From: Lactarius indigo
Taxonomy: Eukaryota > Basidiomycota > Agaricomycetes > Russulales > Russulaceae
NCBI GenBank assembly: GCA_025766275.1
Contig: JAFKAC010000006.1
Coordinates: forward strand, 806,001-870,000
Reading direction: 5' to 3'
DNA length: 64,000 nucleotides
The first letter of the stretch is position 1; the number at the start of each line of letters is the position of its first letter. The notes beneath the pieces are model-generated. The model had not been told where the DNA came from and made no database searches. It saw only the letters and a program-made list of their open reading frames with translations. Made by a program: the position numbers and the translations under genes. Shown piece by piece: positions 60,038 to 64,000 of the stretch.

Positions 60038-61485
60038 ATGTCTTCAAGTTTACGCATCCAGGTTCTCGAGCCCGTGCAGTATCTTGCGATAACATTTCTC
60101 GTTGACAACACTATTGAATGGTTAGCCGAGTCAAAAGGATCCGTGACAACTTCGCTAAGTTGCGTGTAGGATGTCAAAACTGCCGCCAGGTTTTACTCAT
60201 GAGTTGCGGCACCATCTCACCCACAAGGCGCCTGAGGTAGACCCTCTCACCGGCGCGCCCGTTCTCCCACTTGAAGAATTCTGTTGCGGTTCGCATCGGT
60301 ATCTCGCCGCTGGTGACTCAATCACTGAAATAACGTCGGTTGCCCATCTCCCGCAGCCGCTCATGGCTTCTCCGCGTTGATTGTGCGCGTTTGTGTCGTT
60401 GGCACTGTGCCGCTTGTTGATTTACAATAATTATGCCATTAGGAGACGCGTGGCACCACCGAAGCGACCCCCCGCTTCACGCTCTTTGACACAGGTCCTG
60501 AATCCAAGTCCCTCTCTCGCAACCTTTCCGGGCTTAGCACACCGCTCGCGCCAATTGAACGTGTGGTGATTTCTCACTGGCATGCCGACCATACCGGTGG
60601 TCTCATTTCCTTCCTCGACCTCCGTAGGCAACAACTCGGCGCAAGCACTATCGTCGATGTGCACCCAAGCCGACCTACCGCCCGCGGCATCGCACCCCCA
60701 CCAGCAGACAAGGTCATCTGTCAGTTGCCCCGTGACCCCACCTTTGAGGAGATCGAGGCGCACGGGGGTATCGTGGAAATGCATCGCGAGGGGCATACAA
60801 TCGCTGGTGGAACAGTTTGGGTGAGCGGCGAGATACCACGCGTGACCCCTTTCGAGGCGGGCCTGATCGGCGGGGTGCGCTTCATCCCAAGCGACGACGG
60901 CTCCGCTGGGAGCTGGTCCAAAGAACCGGTGAGTTACTTCCCTGGTTAGTCGGTAGATCGGTCTCACGATGGGCGCAAGGATATTATGGACGAAAGGTAC
61001 GCTGCTGTCGATGTTCTCGGGAAGGGCCTTGTTGTGTTTAGTGCGTTAGTGTGCTCTAAATTTTGGTGAGATTGTGCGCGGGTCTAACCCAAAAACAGTT
61101 GCTCTCATGCAGGTATCGTGAACGTTGTCAAAGATGCGATCAAGAGGTTCTCGAGACCAATTTACATGGTACGTATGCGTTAGGTTACCCGGCTCAAAGC
61201 TGTCCCAAATCTCATCATCGGGCGTAGATTGTGGGTGGGCTCCACCTTGCTGGCCCAGAGTTGGCAGATCGCATCAAACCCACCGTTGATTTCCTCTCCG
61301 AGGATCTTGTTCCCGCGCCGACCTACGTACTCCCGATGCACTGTTCTGGGTTTGCAACAAAGGTAGCACTGGAAGCAGCGCTAGGCGAGGGTTGTGTACC
61401 AGCTGGGGTTGGTCATCAAGTTATAATCAACGGGTCTCCGGATGGCGAAGCGAGCGTACGCCCCCCAAGCATCCTTTCGCGCTAG
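60038..61485 (+). CDS. metallo-beta-lactamase-fold hydrolase
   Basis: Starts MSSSLRIQVLEPVQYLAITF, then LVDNTIEW/MSKLPPGFTHELRHHLTHKAP, EEFCC/AAHGFSALI, FTLFDTGPESKSLSRNLSGL, VVISHWHADHTGGLISFLDL (HxHxDH at 60574-60591), SWSKEP/DIMDERYAAVDVLGKGLVVFSA, CSHAGIVNVVKDA, VGGLHLAGPELADRI, TYVLPMHCSGFATKVALEAALG. All metal-binding His/Asp positions of the MBL fold are present. The arrangement resembles archaeal/fungal proteins annotated as RFAP-synthase-like MBL hydrolases; the real substrate is unknown. About seven short introns fit in frame. No frame break. Confidence 0.86.
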
Positions 61486-63080
<1,595 letters not shown>

Positions 63081-63230
63081 GATCTGAGTTGTTGGTAGTC
63101 ATAGTCATTGTATCGTGCGGTAGTTGAGAATATCATCGTCATTGATTGAAGTCAGGGATTTTCATCGTCGTCGTTTGAAACCAGACTTGGTGAATCGGGC
63201 CGTGCATATTTCTTTTGAACTCAACTGCGT

Positions 63231-64000
63231 ATGACATCCAACATCAAGTCCCTCACGCAGTCACATAAGGTCATTAGAGCGAAAAGGAAACAAAAACGCG
63301 AACAAGTCCCGGCCATTGTATTCGACGAGGATGCACGTAGGTGTGCATACATCTCATTTGCCGTCTCTTCTTCTGCAAGTGTATGACATTGCAGCGTAGA
63401 GAATTTCTTACAGGTTTCCACAAACGAAAGTTAGAGAAAAGAGAAGAGAGTAAGAAAAGGGCGTTAGCAAGGGAGAAACAGGAACATCTAGAGGCTCGAC
63501 GAGAAGTATGTGCGGTGTTTCTGAACTCTTCCCCCCTTTCTCGCGGTTACTCTCCCAACTACCTGCATGGTGTCGGGCTAATTATCTACGACCGTAGCAA
63601 CGTCGTATCCTCGCGGAGCAGGCTATCCAGAACGCGGCAAAAGTTGAAGAGGCGTACGGTGGCTTCGTGCAGGGTGAGTCTTCAATCATTTTTTCTCATC
63701 TCACGGCAGCTCACGAAGCCACGCTCGCACGCACACACGACCAGATACCGGATCAGACGACGAGGAATGGCATGGCATTGCATCGGCACCGCCTAACGAC
63801 GCCGGTCTAGAACAGGAGACAGCATACTCCGACGAGGAGCAACTCGCCACAGTCACGATCGTGGAGGACTTTGACCCGAGCACGCTCATTCATGGCCCGA
63901 CTTCTTCTTCCGAGACGCAAGGCGTTCTTTCCACCACCACCACCGCCTCCTCCTCGGAAGGGCGGAGGACGGGTAAAGGATGTCGAGGAGGGTCGGAAGA
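63231..64000 (+). CDS. rrp17: RRP17/NOL12-like nucleolar protein, 5' part (runs off window)
   Basis: RRP17/NOL12 acts in 5' processing of pre-rRNA in the nucleolus. Sequence: MTSNIKSLTQSHKVIRAKRK, QVPAIVFDEDA, then REFLTGFHKRKLEKREESKKRALAREKQEHLEARRE, (intron GTATGT...CGTAG) QRRILAEQAIQNAAKVEEAYGGFVQ, (intron GTGAGT...GACCAG) and an acidic Ser-rich part with TVTIVEDFDPSTL. The FDE.AR.EFLTGFHKRK.ER block is the family signature. The first junction (GCAC|GTAGGT...TTGCAG|CGTAGAG) is off by one base, probably another single-base insertion. The 3' end lies beyond the window. Confidence 0.82.

Overview
The window is nuclear DNA from a filamentous basidiomycete, most likely a mushroom-forming Agaricomycete. 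The evidence is dense multi-exon genes with introns of about 40-70 nt (GT...AG, often CTAAC/CTAAT branch points), a Goodbye-NACHT-ankyrin NLR-like gene, a Dickkopf-like cysteine-rich membrane protein, an OPT transporter pair and fungal orthologues of eukaryotic housekeeping genes. I cannot name the species.

Layout. 0-7.4 kb: 3' end of the TFIIH gene ssl1 (+), a cysteine-rich membrane protein (-), a conserved basidiomycete protein of unknown function (+), and the NLR-like gene (+). 7.8-14.1 kb: a tandem pair of Na+/H+ antiporters (-) separated by 1.85 kb without a gene. 14.4-18.9 kb: a paraoxonase-like gene (-) and an Ecdysoneless/SGT1 gene (+) diverging from a very short shared promoter. 19.1-30.4 kb: a segmental duplication carrying two oligopeptide transporters (-) and a truncated third 5' end, with a two-module zinc-finger-like gene (+) between them. 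30.4-36.2 kb: a Crinkler/RHS-like C-terminal fragment (-), ribosomal protein uS5 (-), ornithine decarboxylase antizyme with a programmed +1 frameshift site (+), and a DUF1771-Smr protein (+). 36.2-38.9 kb: no supported gene. 38.9-44.7 kb: a twin-CX9C Emi1-like protein (-) and a HAD hydrolase (+) diverging from 66 bp, mitochondrial bS6 (-), and Tudor-SN/SND1 (+). 45.5-51.3 kb: a coiled-coil protein with a GX3 repeat helix, an amidohydrolase-like protein that seems to lack metal ligands, and a long Ser/Pro-rich protein (all +). 52-54.4 kb: a duplicated small coiled-coil gene family (-). 55-64 kb: a beta-propeller lactonase (-), a conserved unknown (-), a FAM72 protein (-), a metallo-beta-lactamase-fold protein (+), tetra-ubiquitin (+), and the 5' part of an RRP17/NOL12-like gene (+).

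Quality of the sequence matters here. About 30 reading-frame breaks occur in otherwise well conserved genes. Nearly all are repaired by removing one base, most often from a short run of identical bases. The pattern looks like residual insertion errors rather than gene decay, so I have mostly not called these genes pseudogenes. The breaks cluster at 4.0-5.8 kb (NLR) and 41.5-44.7 kb (SND1). Many genes are entirely clean.

There is no operon-like pathway. The strongest biological point is the antizyme gene, whose C-terminal domain can be reached only by ribosomal frameshifting at a TTT-TGA site. Other points worth following are the GX3-repeat coiled-coil protein, the exon-duplicated zinc-finger-like gene, the metal-ligand-poor amidohydrolase-like protein and the duplicated small gene family with a 21-bp minisatellite encoding coiled-coil heptads.
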